A stretch of 64,000 nt of DNA, taken from the NCBI RefSeq assembly GCF_005937185.1, contig NZ_VCNI01000001.1, positions 678,657 to 742,656 on the forward strand, read 5' to 3'. Positions 46,302 through 55,624 of this stretch are shown here, piece by piece. The DNA is from Flagellimonas algicola. Its GTDB lineage: Bacteria > Bacteroidota > Bacteroidia > Flavobacteriales > Flavobacteriaceae. The notes beneath the pieces are model-generated. The model saw only the letters and a list, made by a program, of their open reading frames with translations, was not told the DNA's origin and ran no database searches. Position 1 is the first letter of the stretch. Each line of letters starts with the position of its first letter. A program made the translations under genes and the position numbers.

Positions 46302-47564
46302 ATGTATCTAGAAGAAAAATTGGTGCAGAAATGTTTACTACAGATTGAGGAAGGCCTAGGTTGGGGTCCTTCACAAGACTGGCACAACGACGTATTTATA
46401 GAGCTAAGCGAACGTATTCAAGAACGTACTAAAGTATTGCTTAGTCCGGTTACATTGAAGCGGGTTTGGGGAAGAATTGATTACCGGAGTGCACCCAGCA
46501 AAACCACGTTGAACACGTTGGCCCAGTTTGCCGGATTTGAAAATTGGCGGGATTTCAAAGGGACGGCACCACTCAAAACAAAACATCCGCTGCAAAAGGT
46601 GGTCAATGCCAATCTCGGGATAATTATGTTGAGCGCTTCAGTAATGACGGTCATCTTTATCTCGTTTTTCTCTCTAAAGGGTACCGGTAACGACAGCAAT
46701 GTCATTGATCCAGAATCCATCATGTTTAAAAGTAAACCCATAGCCAAAGGACTTCCCAACACCGTGGTTTTCGATTTGGATTTGGGCGGAATCGATTCAG
46801 ACAGTATCCACATTCAACAGTATTGGGACCCTACCAAAACCATAAGTCTTAAACCTGGACAGACCCAGGCAACAGGCCAATACTATTCTCCTGGCTATTT
46901 TAGGGCCAAACTATTGGTGGACGGCAAGCCCATTAAACAGCATGATCTGTTTATAAAATCCGAGGGCTGGTTGGGTACTTTGGATTACCAGCCCATTCCA
47001 AATTATATTCAATCTGAAGAAATAAATGATGGAAAACTCTCATTTCCAACGGCCATCTTTGATGAAGTAAGTAAAAATGAGCAACCCATAAATACCACCT
47101 ACCATTTGGTGCAGGATTTTGACTCGATTTCCGGAGATAATTTTATTTTAAAGTCTTCCCTCCAAAATGTATATCGGGATAAATGGGCCGTATGCCAAAA
47201 AACCTACGTGATTATTTTGGGAACCAAAGGTGCTATGGTGTATTCTTTTTCCATTCCGGGCTGCAGTTCCGAGTTGGGGGTAATGATGAACGATGTTTAC
47301 TTCAGCGGAAAAGAACATGATCTTTCTGGATTGGGTTTGGATCTATCCGAAACCAGGGATATCAAGATCCAGGTAATGGACAAACAAGTTGAAATTTTTG
47401 CCGAGGACAACAAAATTTTTGCTGGCAGCTATAACGAAAGTATTGGCAGGGTTGTTGGCATCAGATATCGCTTTTTGGGTCTTGGGGAAGTGTACAAAAG
47501 TGAACTCCAAGATGTAAACGGTAGCACTACCATTGACTTTCTTTCAAATGAGATTTTGGAGTAA
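46302..47564 (+). CDS. membrane-anchored protein with putative N-terminal DNA-binding domain and LamG-like C-terminus
   Basis: A 420-residue protein. ATG at 46302 avoids overlap with the divergent 46172 start. The N-terminal 90 residues are cytoplasmic and have a Bacteroidota motif SPVTLKRVWG...TLNTLAQFAGFENWRDFK, resembling a HTH-like module. One membrane helix lies at about 105-125. The outer part ends in a jelly-roll (about 290-410). The layout suggests a one-component sensor for transcription. I do not recognise a named family; the role is inference. Confidence 0.6.
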   Translation: MYLEEKLVQKCLLQIEEGLGWGPSQDWHNDVFIELSERIQERTKVLLSPVTLKRVWGRIDYRSAPSKTTLNTLAQFAGFENWRDFKGTAPLKTKHPLQKVVNANLGIIMLSASVMTVIFISFFSLKGTGNDSNVIDPESIMFKSKPIAKGLPNTVVFDLDLGGIDSDSIHIQQYWDPTKTISLKPGQTQATGQYYSPGYFRAKLLVDGKPIKQHDLFIKSEGWLGTLDYQPIPNYIQSEEINDGKLSFPTAIFDEVSKNEQPINTTYHLVQDFDSISGDNFILKSSLQNVYRDKWAVCQKTYVIILGTKGAMVYSFSIPGCSSELGVMMNDVYFSGKEHDLSGLGLDLSETRDIKIQVMDKQVEIFAEDNKIFAGSYNESIGRVVGIRYRFLGLGEVYKSELQDVNGSTTIDFLSNEILE

Positions 47565-47592
47565 TCCGATAACCTTTTCCAAAGTATTCCTG

Positions 47593-48822
47593 TTAGTTGG
47601 CAAAGCTGTAAGTGTATTTCAAAAAAAGTAAATTGCTGCCTTGAAGTTGGGTCTTCAAGAAGGGATTGGCAACTTCAGATATTCTATTACGACAGTACGC
47701 AAGTTCCAGCTTATGCCCATCTTTTGGCTTATATACAATGTCAGATTTAAACGCTAATCGGCCTGTCTCGGTGTTGTATTGTGAAAAAATGTCCACTGTC
47801 ATCTTTGTTCCGGCAGCGTAAGTTGATTTGAGGTATGGAAGTACTAGCTTCAAAGTCTCCTTATGGTTAAATCGATATCGGTGTAGATTAATGCCGCTGC
47901 TTAGATTTAATTCTGGGGATATCTTCCAGGTTGGATTTATAGAGAAACTATAGCCATTTGAATTCAACAGCTCGCGTATGGTTAACTCTAGACTCGTATT
48001 AAGGAAACTAGTTGTATTATGGTCAATGCCCAGGGTAAATCCCGCGCTACTATACCTTCCTTCTGGTATTCTAATGTCTTTAAGGATTTGAAAGGACCCA
48101 CCCATATTGTTGTACTCGTTGAAAAAGCCCAAGCGATAGCTATTGCCGGTTTTTGTGTCAACCTCCCAACCCAAGTTCACCGCTTGATATTCCATTAGAC
48201 TTCTGCTGTAACCCCATGCAAGCGTATTGGAAATTTCCAAACCATGTCTTCTGATCCATGAATTTTCATTGGGAATCCATCCATAAGTCAATTTTTTATC
48301 CAGCGAAAGACTACCTTTCCTCATTAAGTATTCAAGGGTGGGGCTATAAGAGTTGCCCATATGTGAAAGTGAAATGGAAAATCCTAAATTGGTTTCCCTG
48401 GGTCTCTCCCAGTCCATAGAAATTAATGAGGCCTGAAATACGCTTTTTGTATTTTGGTCAAGGGTGGTCAACAACTTCAATTGAAGATCATCCGTTTTAA
48501 ATATTTTTTTGGAAGCCTTATAATCCAGGTCTATAAAGAAGTAACCATCCATTCCACCATAACCATTCCCACTGTGGTACGAACGATCCAATATGGTGTT
48601 GTCCTTCAATTTTAATTCAGTATGAAATCTTGGGCGAAAATCATCGCTTATCACAGCATTCTTTGCATTATTGATTAACAAGGTACTTGTGCTGTCAATC
48701 TGCGCATTGTCCATCATCCGGATTTCTTCATCTAGCTGCTGTAAAGCTCCAAAAGCAGGTATAGTATAAGATAATGAAATGCCTATTAGGGCTGTTGTAA
48801 ATAGTTTATCCAGTTGGTTCAT
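47593..48822 (-). CDS. outer-membrane beta-barrel-like protein, unrecognised
   Basis: A 409-residue protein with a signal ending near IPAFGA. Alternating hydrophobic strands (for example LSLDKKLTYGW, YRLGFFNEYNN, LLFLKYTYSFAN at the C-terminus) point to a beta barrel. The last residues are aromatic-rich. No family was recognised. It is monocistronic, convergent to the 46302 gene. Confidence 0.6.
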   Translation of the reverse strand: MNQLDKLFTTALIGISLSYTIPAFGALQQLDEEIRMMDNAQIDSTSTLLINNAKNAVISDDFRPRFHTELKLKDNTILDRSYHSGNGYGGMDGYFFIDLDYKASKKIFKTDDLQLKLLTTLDQNTKSVFQASLISMDWERPRETNLGFSISLSHMGNSYSPTLEYLMRKGSLSLDKKLTYGWIPNENSWIRRHGLEISNTLAWGYSRSLMEYQAVNLGWEVDTKTGNSYRLGFFNEYNNMGGSFQILKDIRIPEGRYSSAGFTLGIDHNTTSFLNTSLELTIRELLNSNGYSFSINPTWKISPELNLSSGINLHRYRFNHKETLKLVLPYLKSTYAAGTKMTVDIFSQYNTETGRLAFKSDIVYKPKDGHKLELAYCRNRISEVANPFLKTQLQGSNLLFLKYTYSFAN

Positions 48823-48919
48823 TGTTATTCTCTTTACAATTCACCGGTGATACATGCATGTAAAGTGCCAAAAACTATAAGAATCTGTTTATCAGATATT
48901 TATGGGTATATTTGATACA

Positions 48920-48978
48920 AAATTTCATAACGATATCTCGTGTTTTTACGAGATATCGCAAGTACGGTTACGAAATTT
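48920..48978. repeat. large nested inverted repeat
   Basis: The inner arms CGATATCTCGT (48931-48941) and ACGAGATATCG (48948-48958) are perfectly complementary over 11 bp with a 6-base loop. The outer arms 48920-48931 and 48967-48978 match over 12 bases with one mismatch, leaving an 8-base bulge. It lies between slipin and the barrel gene. Confidence 0.6.
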
Positions 48979-49071
48979 CGTTGAAAAGAAGTAAAGACTC
49001 CTTAGCATCTAGAATACAAAAAGCCATGAAATGTTAGGAAATAGTTTCACCTCAGAACGATTGGAATAATG

Positions 49072-49812
49072 TCAATCTTTTTTGGGCTGCCTTGGTAGAA
49101 CTTCTTCTGGAAAAGGGAAAAGAATAGTAGAGTTTTTTTCCGCAGCAATGTTGGAGAGGGTTTGATATAATCTCAATTTAATGGCAGATGGTGAGCGATC
49201 TATTTGTAATCCTGCCTCCAAAAGTTTGGCGGCAGCTTGCTCTTCTGCCTCGGCAAGAATAATCCTCGCTCGCCTGGAACGTTCGGCTTCCGCTTGATTG
49301 GCCATCATGCGCTTCATATTCTCCGGCAATTGAATGTCTTTGATTTTCACGTCAATAATCTCTATGCCCCAATGATGGGTTTCATTTTCAACAATAGTCT
49401 TGATGTTTTTACCCATTTCCTCTCTTTTGGACAAGATTGTATCCAATTCCACCTTTCCGCAAACGTCTCTTAAGGCTGCTTGGGAAAGCTGGGTAATCGC
49501 AAAATCGTACTCTTCTACCTCCAACACCGCTTTTTCTGGATTATTAATCTTAAAAAACACCACTCCGTCAATACTTGAGGGAACATTGTCTTCCGTCATC
49601 ACCTCTTGGGATGATATATTGATGGTAATCACACGAATATCCACCACTTGAATGGTTTCCACCAAGGGAATAATCCATCTAAAACCAGGCTGAAGCGTCT
49701 TAACGTATTTCCCAAATCGAAATTTTAGGGCACGCTTGTACTCAAAAACAATCCTTATGCCTGCTACGAGGATGACACCCAATAGGATACTGAAGAATAT
49801 CGGAAAGTTCAT
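49072..49812 (-). CDS. slipin / SPFH-domain protein (stomatin-like)
   Basis: A 246-residue protein. An N-terminal membrane segment (about 5-25) precedes an SPFH domain, with YVKTLQPGFRWIIPLVETIQVVDIR and GIEIIDVKIKDI typical of slipins, and a C-terminal coiled coil (about 175-210; RARIILAEAEEQAAA). Slipins form membrane microdomain scaffolds, often with an NfeD protein; none is adjacent. Confidence 0.93.
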   Translation of the reverse strand: MNFPIFFSILLGVILVAGIRIVFEYKRALKFRFGKYVKTLQPGFRWIIPLVETIQVVDIRVITINISSQEVMTEDNVPSSIDGVVFFKINNPEKAVLEVEEYDFAITQLSQAALRDVCGKVELDTILSKREEMGKNIKTIVENETHHWGIEIIDVKIKDIQLPENMKRMMANQAEAERSRRARIILAEAEEQAAAKLLEAGLQIDRSPSAIKLRLYQTLSNIAAEKNSTILFPFPEEVLPRQPKKD

Positions 49813-49941
49813 TTTTTGCTGTTTTAGGTAATTACTTAGCTAAAAAGTCCTTCTATAAGTTACGAAAAAATGCTGGAGTATAAAAGTCAAACATCTGAAT
49901 GTCAAACATAAAGCAATTCACTCTTAACTGACGGTTTATTT

Positions 49942-49949
49942 TAACTTTG
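49942..49949 (+). promoter_or_regulatory. -7 promoter box of the AraC gene
   Basis: TAACTTTG matches the Bacteroidota -7 consensus TAnnTTTG exactly. It lies 7 bases before the ATG at 49957, which would give a leaderless or near-leaderless mRNA. No good -33 TTTG was found. Confidence 0.45.
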
Positions 49950-49956
49950 TGATGCC

Positions 49957-50763
49957 ATGCAAATAGCACCATCCAAACATCTATCCGGAGTAATTAAGCA
50001 TTACCTTTTTATTGATGGAGTCCGAGGTGCTAAAGGTCTGCAACAAATTCGCTTTTTTACTGATGGCAATGCCAATTTGGTCTTTAGATTAAGGGAAACC
50101 AAACTTGCCCTAGATTCAATTGAAAACCAAGAAAGCCCATTTATCGTTGGGGGCATAAGAACGAACAAAAACTTTGTTGTGCTTGGGGATTTTTCGGTAA
50201 TCATCGTGGTATTCCAACCCACTGGACTATATCAGCTAACCGGAATCCCTTCTTACGAATTGGGTCAGGAAACCATAATGGGAACTTCCGTATTGTGTTC
50301 ATCAATTACCACCCTTCAAGCACAATTGGATTCCTGTTACCAACCTAAACAGCAGGTGGACTTATTGAATGCTTATTTTTTGCGTTACATCCAAAATGGC
50401 ATCCACCCCATGGACAATCGATTTTCAGCGGTCATCCGGTCTGTCCTAAATGCACGAGGTCAATCCAAAGTTGGGCAATTATCCAGAGGCTACCACTATA
50501 CCGAAAGAAGCTTGCAGCGGGCCTTTAAAAAGTATCTGGGAATACCACCAAGGGAATACCTTCGGATTGTTAGATTTCATAATTTTTTGGGTTTCTTGAA
50601 CCTTGATTCCGATGACTCCACACTTACCACTATAGGACTAACATCTGGATATTATGACCAATCCCATTCCATTCGGGATTTTAAGGATTTTACTTCTCTA
50701 ACTCCCAATGAGTACATTGCTAAAACGAATCGTTTGGCCACAAACCTTGTATCCCTGACTTAG
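49957..50763 (+). CDS. AraC-family transcriptional regulator
   Basis: A 268-residue protein. An N-terminal DUF6597-like sensor (about 1-120) is followed by a double HTH (about 155-255), with FSAVIRSVL and YTERSLQRAFKKYLGIPPREY. It lies 73 bases before the nitrilase gene and may regulate it. The signal is unknown. Confidence 0.9.
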   Translation: MQIAPSKHLSGVIKHYLFIDGVRGAKGLQQIRFFTDGNANLVFRLRETKLALDSIENQESPFIVGGIRTNKNFVVLGDFSVIIVVFQPTGLYQLTGIPSYELGQETIMGTSVLCSSITTLQAQLDSCYQPKQQVDLLNAYFLRYIQNGIHPMDNRFSAVIRSVLNARGQSKVGQLSRGYHYTERSLQRAFKKYLGIPPREYLRIVRFHNFLGFLNLDSDDSTLTTIGLTSGYYDQSHSIRDFKDFTSLTPNEYIAKTNRLATNLVSLT

Positions 50764-50836
50764 TATTATTTGTCGGGTTCGTACAATTTTGACTTGGGAC
50801 ATACGTCTAATTTTGAGGTTTAAACAATTCATTACA

Positions 50837-51777
50837 ATGAATGACCTAAACCTTGCCGTTGCACAATTTCAACCTAAAGATGGAGATAAAGCATATAATT
50901 TATCTCGAATTCGAAAGCTTACCGAAAAGGCAAAATCTCAAGGAGCGGGTATCATTAGCTTCCACGAAATGTGTGTTACGGCCTATACGTTTACCAAAGA
51001 TCTTTCTCGAGAAGAAATGTTCGAGCTGGCGGAAGAAGTTCCCAATGGCACTTCTACTCCGAACTGATCCAAATCGCCAGTGATTATGACATTCCGATTT
51101 TAGCTGGTTTGGTTGAAAAGTCATCGGACAGCCTTTTCAACACCTATATCTGCGTTACCAAAAACGGAATTGTTGGGAGGTATCGAAAACTACATCCCTT
51201 TATCAGTAATCATATGGCCCCCGGCGAGGAATATTGTGTATTTGATCTAATGGGATGGAAATTCGGAATTCTGATTTGTTATGACAACAATGTCATTGAA
51301 AATGTGAGGGCCACTAGCCTTTTGGGTGCTGAACTTATTTTTGCGCCCCATGTCACCTGCTGTACACCCTCCAATATGCCGGGGCGTGGTTATGTGGATG
51401 ACAGATTGTGGCAAAATAGGCACAAAGCCCCCGAAACTTTACGGGCAGAATTTGATGGTCCCAAAGGTCGCGGTTGGTTAATGCGATGGCTTCCGGCCAG
51501 GGCTTATGACAATGGAGTTTATTATGCGTTTTCAAATCCCATTGGATACGATGGCGAACATTTAAAGAATGGCAACTCCATGATTTTGGATCCGTACGGT
51601 GAGGTATTATCAGAAATTAAATCGTTTGAAGATGATATCACAGTAGTCCGTATCACAAAAGATAAAATTCCACTTTCTGGAGGTTCGAGGTATAAAAATG
51701 CGCGGAGGCCTGAACTTTACCGGGATATCATCGGTCAACCCCATGAATCCAAAACAAATCCTGTGTGGCTAAAATGA
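50837..51777 (+). pseudogene. nitrilase/carbon-nitrogen hydrolase, frameshifted
   Basis: The first part (50837-51067) begins MNDLNLAVAQF and has the catalytic Glu (HEMC); the second part continues in another frame to 51777 with the Lys (YRKLHPF) and Cys (FGILICYDNN). The break is near 51060, where one base appears missing: adding one G between 51060 and 51061 would join the frames as STPELIQIASDYDI. Without it the protein stops after 77 residues. Members hydrolyse amides such as N-carbamoyl or aliphatic amides. Either a pseudogene or a sequencing error. Confidence 0.85.
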
Positions 51778-51868
51778 AAATTCAATTAGCCTATGTTCAA
51801 CTTTTAAACCTTCGAAATTTTAGTATTCCCCTATCTAGGTAAAACTGCAGTGTGTTAAGAGGAATGTC

Positions 51869-52732
51869 TTAAGGCTTGTTGGTTACGACCAACTCATCGT
51901 TTTGCCAAACGCCGCTGGCCACAACGTCTCCTTTTGTACCATAAAAAGCCCCTTCGCCCATGCGTTCATCGTCTTTCCATAGACCGACAAACTTTTCTCC
52001 ATTGGGCCAGTGGTAGGTTCCTTTACCCGAACGTTTGTCATTTACATAAGCTCCTGTATAGTGTTGTCCATCTGCCCAGTAAAAGGCTCCTTCACCGTGA
52101 CGCTGATTATCCTTCCATTCACCTACGTAACGGCTTCCGGTGTTTAGAATGGCCACACCATAACCGTTGGCTTTACCATCTTTAACTTGACCAACGTAAT
52201 GCATTAAGCTTCCCTTACTATTGGTAAACGTAAGATATTCTCCAGATGACTTTCGGCGCAATTGCTTTTGCATTCGCGCAATTTGAACCTTGGACTTTTC
52301 CAAGGCAAAATTAAGGGAGTCGTATTGTTGAATTTCTTTTGGAGCCGTTTGAAGAAGTGTAGTCAACGAATCCAATTGTTGCTGCAAATCCATTACCTCG
52401 TCATCCTGCTTGGGCTGCGCCTTTAATGCCATCATTTTCTGCGTCAAAGCGATTCGCAATTTCAATTCTGCCTCTTCGGCCAATAAATGTTCTTCGTACT
52501 TTTCTTGATAGGCCTCTAAGGCTTGGGAATAGTCATCACCATCTATGATCATGGCATCAATTTCGGATAAATTGGGCTCATCAATTTCCGTAGCATTTGC
52601 CAATTCCTCAATCTCCTGGTTTTTAATGTTCAATTGCTCTTGTAGATTCTTGGTTTTCAGAAAATAAAAACCGCCCAACAAAAAAGTAAGGCCAAAAAGA
52701 ATGTAGGTGAGTTGATTTAGTCTTTTTTTCAT
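51869..52732 (-). CDS. MORN-repeat protein, membrane-anchored
   Basis: A 287-residue protein. ATG at 52732 puts a membrane helix at about 9-25. A long coiled coil (about 25-170) precedes four or five MORN repeats (about 180-280; YVGEWKDNQRHGEGAFYW). MORN repeats bind lipids or scaffold proteins. It is the last gene of a three-gene operon with 34 bases from DUF2490. Confidence 0.9.
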   Translation of the reverse strand: MKKRLNQLTYILFGLTFLLGGFYFLKTKNLQEQLNIKNQEIEELANATEIDEPNLSEIDAMIIDGDDYSQALEAYQEKYEEHLLAEEAELKLRIALTQKMMALKAQPKQDDEVMDLQQQLDSLTTLLQTAPKEIQQYDSLNFALEKSKVQIARMQKQLRRKSSGEYLTFTNSKGSLMHYVGQVKDGKANGYGVAILNTGSRYVGEWKDNQRHGEGAFYWADGQHYTGAYVNDKRSGKGTYHWPNGEKFVGLWKDDERMGEGAFYGTKGDVVASGVWQNDELVVTNKP

Positions 52733-52766
52733 GATGGATTTGAATGACTTCCTAACATATACGTTG

Positions 52767-53588
52767 CTAATCGTCAAAATGGATCTCCGGAAGTTTATTT
52801 TTTACTTTTCTGATATCCGGGGAGAAATAAACATGGAATCGCATAGTCCAACTTTGTTTGTAGATTCCTCCATTTTCCAAGGTCTGTCCTTGGGAGTACA
52901 TCAGTCCTCCAGCAATGGTTAAACGGGGCGTCAAAATGTAGCCCAAGGTGGTTGTTAATCGCAGGTCTTCCATGGGACTCGCCACCACGGCCTTGCCGCT
53001 TTGCATAATAAGCTCAGCCTCGGGCGAAACATAGAGGGTTTTGGGTTCCAGCTTATAGTTGTTCAACGGGACTTTGGCTCGAAACATATAACGCCAACGG
53101 TTTCTAAAAATGTATTCGCTGTTTTCAGCAAAACCCTGGGTCCAACGATGCTCTATTCTCAGCCTATGATAAATCATGGAATTATAGAGCGGCATGGCGA
53201 ATTGGTATTGGTGCCAAATCCTGAATTCGGGAACCACGGGACGATCATCGGAATCCTCATCCGTATTAAAATTGACCCTAAGCACCCCACCCAAGCTAAA
53301 ATTCACCTTTTTAGAGTAGATGTAACCAATGGCATGTCGGTTATAAATCTGTCCTATCTGCCCAATAAAAGGTGTGTCCTCGGTTTCCTCAAAACGGAAA
53401 TGCGTCTGGGCATCCCAAAATAACCGTTTTGAGATTCGAATATTGCCATAGGTATTGAACCAAACCTTGGTTGTAGGGTCTTTATACTTGGATTCGGAAG
53501 GTAAAACCTGCTCATCCTGGGCATGTACATTGAACGCTATCAACATTAATGCCGCAACCCATCCGGAGTGTTTGCTAAGGTATTTCAT
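52767..53588 (-). CDS. DUF2490 outer-membrane protein
   Basis: A 273-residue protein with a signal ending near NVHAQ. The body has the family features of DUF2490 barrels, with IRISKRLFWDAQTHFRFE and HRLRIEHRWTQ. DUF2490 members are outer-membrane beta barrels of unknown role in Bacteroidota. It starts one base after the previous gene ends and is co-transcribed with it. Confidence 0.88.
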   Translation of the reverse strand: MKYLSKHSGWVAALMLIAFNVHAQDEQVLPSESKYKDPTTKVWFNTYGNIRISKRLFWDAQTHFRFEETEDTPFIGQIGQIYNRHAIGYIYSKKVNFSLGGVLRVNFNTDEDSDDRPVVPEFRIWHQYQFAMPLYNSMIYHRLRIEHRWTQGFAENSEYIFRNRWRYMFRAKVPLNNYKLEPKTLYVSPEAELIMQSGKAVVASPMEDLRLTTTLGYILTPRLTIAGGLMYSQGQTLENGGIYKQSWTMRFHVYFSPDIRKVKNKLPEIHFDD

Positions 53589-53589
53589 G

Positions 53590-55494
53590 CTAGTTTTCCA
53601 GAGGTTGAAGGTTGAACAATTCCAAAATGGTATTCGGGTTCTTTTCCTTACGAAGTTTACGTTCCAATTTGTGGGTGTCTTCTTCCCTTAGTTCCAGCAT
53701 TCGCTCATGAAGCTCAGTTAAAAGACGGTTCAGGCTACCGGCTTTACCGTAATCCAGTTCTCCGCTGGCTTCATCCACTATGAATGGTATCAAAACATTT
53801 CTGTAGGCTGAAGTGATCCTTTTCTTTACTTCTTCCTCCATCAAATTGGCCATGAAAGGATTCCAAACTGCGTCTTTATAGCTTTCTTGAATTTCCAATT
53901 CCCTTTCCGGAAGAGCTGCCAGATTTTGGGACAGACTTTTAAGGGTTTCCAGACAAGGAACCAATTGTTTTGCTTCTTCCAACTTACCTTCGGTAGCCGC
54001 TGAACTCGAATAAGCATTTAATTTGTTCTCCGCAATTGACTTGATATGCAGAATGGCGGTTCCATAAGTTCCAGAAGTATCCAGCGAATCCACCATTTGG
54101 TTTAGGCTATTGATTTGGGCAATCATCTGCTCTTCCAAGACCACAAATTCTTGTTGCTGCTGCTCGTTCTTTACTTTTTCGTACAAAATGGCGGCAATTT
54201 GGTCCAGACTGACTTTGGCATAAGATGACATTTGACTTAAAGCTTCCATCACCTCACCCTCAAAATTGAAGTTATTGGCATTAGGTCCTGCAAAGGTTCT
54301 TTCTGATTCGTCTATGACAATTGTTGTTGAAGGTTTGCCAGTAGGAAACAAACGTTGTGCAAGCAAATCCCGATCCAAATAATCCAAGATTCCCAACTCG
54401 CTAAAGTGAACAACCTTATCCAGTGGATCTAAGAAAGACACCTTGAATTTTTCCACTGCCGAATACAAGAACTGGGCTTCGTTATCCGAACGCCTTAACA
54501 AATTCAGCTGGGTGTTTTCCAATAACCCCTCAGCCACTTTGGAAGAATGTCCATACTCCTTTTGGATAGCTTCAAGTCCATTTCTTTCTAGAGAATCCAA
54601 TGGATAGTAGGGAACCTTTGCCTTAAACAGGGGTAAAAATTGGGATTTACCCAATTGCGATAAGATATCATCCAATTTTCTATAGTGCGCGGCATTCTCG
54701 GCCAGAAGCTTGTTTATTCCATCCCTTAATCCATCCGCTTGCTCCTTTTTTAGTTGAAGCTTTAAAATTTTAGAGAACCGCTTATCCAGGTTAATCGTTC
54801 TAGCCGCCTTGAATGGACCTTGGAAAACAGCAATCGTGGTGTCATTCAATCGTATTTGGGTAAGCACGCCTTCGTTAAAAGACCAAGTCTCTGTGCTTTC
54901 ATCACCAAATAAGGTCCAGCTATCATGTGCGAGCCCATCCCTTAAAAAGCGACCAACCAAGGTACTTTGCTTACCCTCAATTCTAAAACTCTGTTGTGGC
55001 ACACCGTTATTGTAGGTTATCTGGCTTTGGAACAGGGTTTCCTTAACTTCTGAATCTTCGATATGCTGTTCGGATATAGTCCAAAGTCCATCAGGTCTTC
55101 CCATTTGAATATCCCCTTGGGCCTGATGTTGGATCCCATCCACATTGACCCTATATTGAAATCCGACTACTTCGGTTTTTTGGTCCGATTCAAATTCTCC
55201 AAATTGAAAATTCCACGGGCCATTGGGAAATCCGTTTTCAAAAGCACCGGTAAAAGAGAAGGTTTTGTCTTTTTGGTCCAAAAGGGCGTCCAAATTGGAA
55301 CGCTTCATGCTGAATGGTCCCTGAAGTAAGGTATCCCCATCAATGATTTGATAGGTATAATCTACCTCGCCTACAAAGCTGGCTACTTGAAAAGGGCCCG
55401 TATATCTAAGTTTTTCTTGAGCTTGGATTGACCAAGAAAACAATAGCCCCAAAAGTAAAACCGCCAAGAATTTTGGTTGTCTGGTTGGTTTCAC
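53590..55494 (-). CDS. large secreted protein with N-terminal MORN-like domain and helical body
   Basis: A 634-residue protein starting with GTG at 55494. A signal ends near WSIQAQ. The first 230 residues have MORN-like segments (FTGAFENGFPNGPWNFQFGEF), then a long helical stretch to 634. It heads the operon 53590/52767/51869, in which two proteins carry MORN repeats and one is an outer-membrane barrel. Function unknown. Confidence 0.75.
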   Translation of the reverse strand: MKPTRQPKFLAVLLLGLLFSWSIQAQEKLRYTGPFQVASFVGEVDYTYQIIDGDTLLQGPFSMKRSNLDALLDQKDKTFSFTGAFENGFPNGPWNFQFGEFESDQKTEVVGFQYRVNVDGIQHQAQGDIQMGRPDGLWTISEQHIEDSEVKETLFQSQITYNNGVPQQSFRIEGKQSTLVGRFLRDGLAHDSWTLFGDESTETWSFNEGVLTQIRLNDTTIAVFQGPFKAARTINLDKRFSKILKLQLKKEQADGLRDGINKLLAENAAHYRKLDDILSQLGKSQFLPLFKAKVPYYPLDSLERNGLEAIQKEYGHSSKVAEGLLENTQLNLLRRSDNEAQFLYSAVEKFKVSFLDPLDKVVHFSELGILDYLDRDLLAQRLFPTGKPSTTIVIDESERTFAGPNANNFNFEGEVMEALSQMSSYAKVSLDQIAAILYEKVKNEQQQQEFVVLEEQMIAQINSLNQMVDSLDTSGTYGTAILHIKSIAENKLNAYSSSAATEGKLEEAKQLVPCLETLKSLSQNLAALPERELEIQESYKDAVWNPFMANLMEEEVKKRITSAYRNVLIPFIVDEASGELDYGKAGSLNRLLTELHERMLELREEDTHKLERKLRKEKNPNTILELFNLQPLEN

Positions 55495-55624
55495 GCGAAT
55501 AGGTGTTTTGTTGTTTAGTGTTCTCGCGATCTATATCCTATAAAGCGCGATGCCCTATATACGTGAAGTGAAGCTACTTTGGATTGCGACTTTTTGATTT
55601 TAATCTAATCCACTCAATTTTACC

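Noticed and set aside
50971..51067. Programmed frameshift in the nitrilase gene
   Set aside because: No slippery heptamer or downstream structure, and nitrilases are not known to use one.
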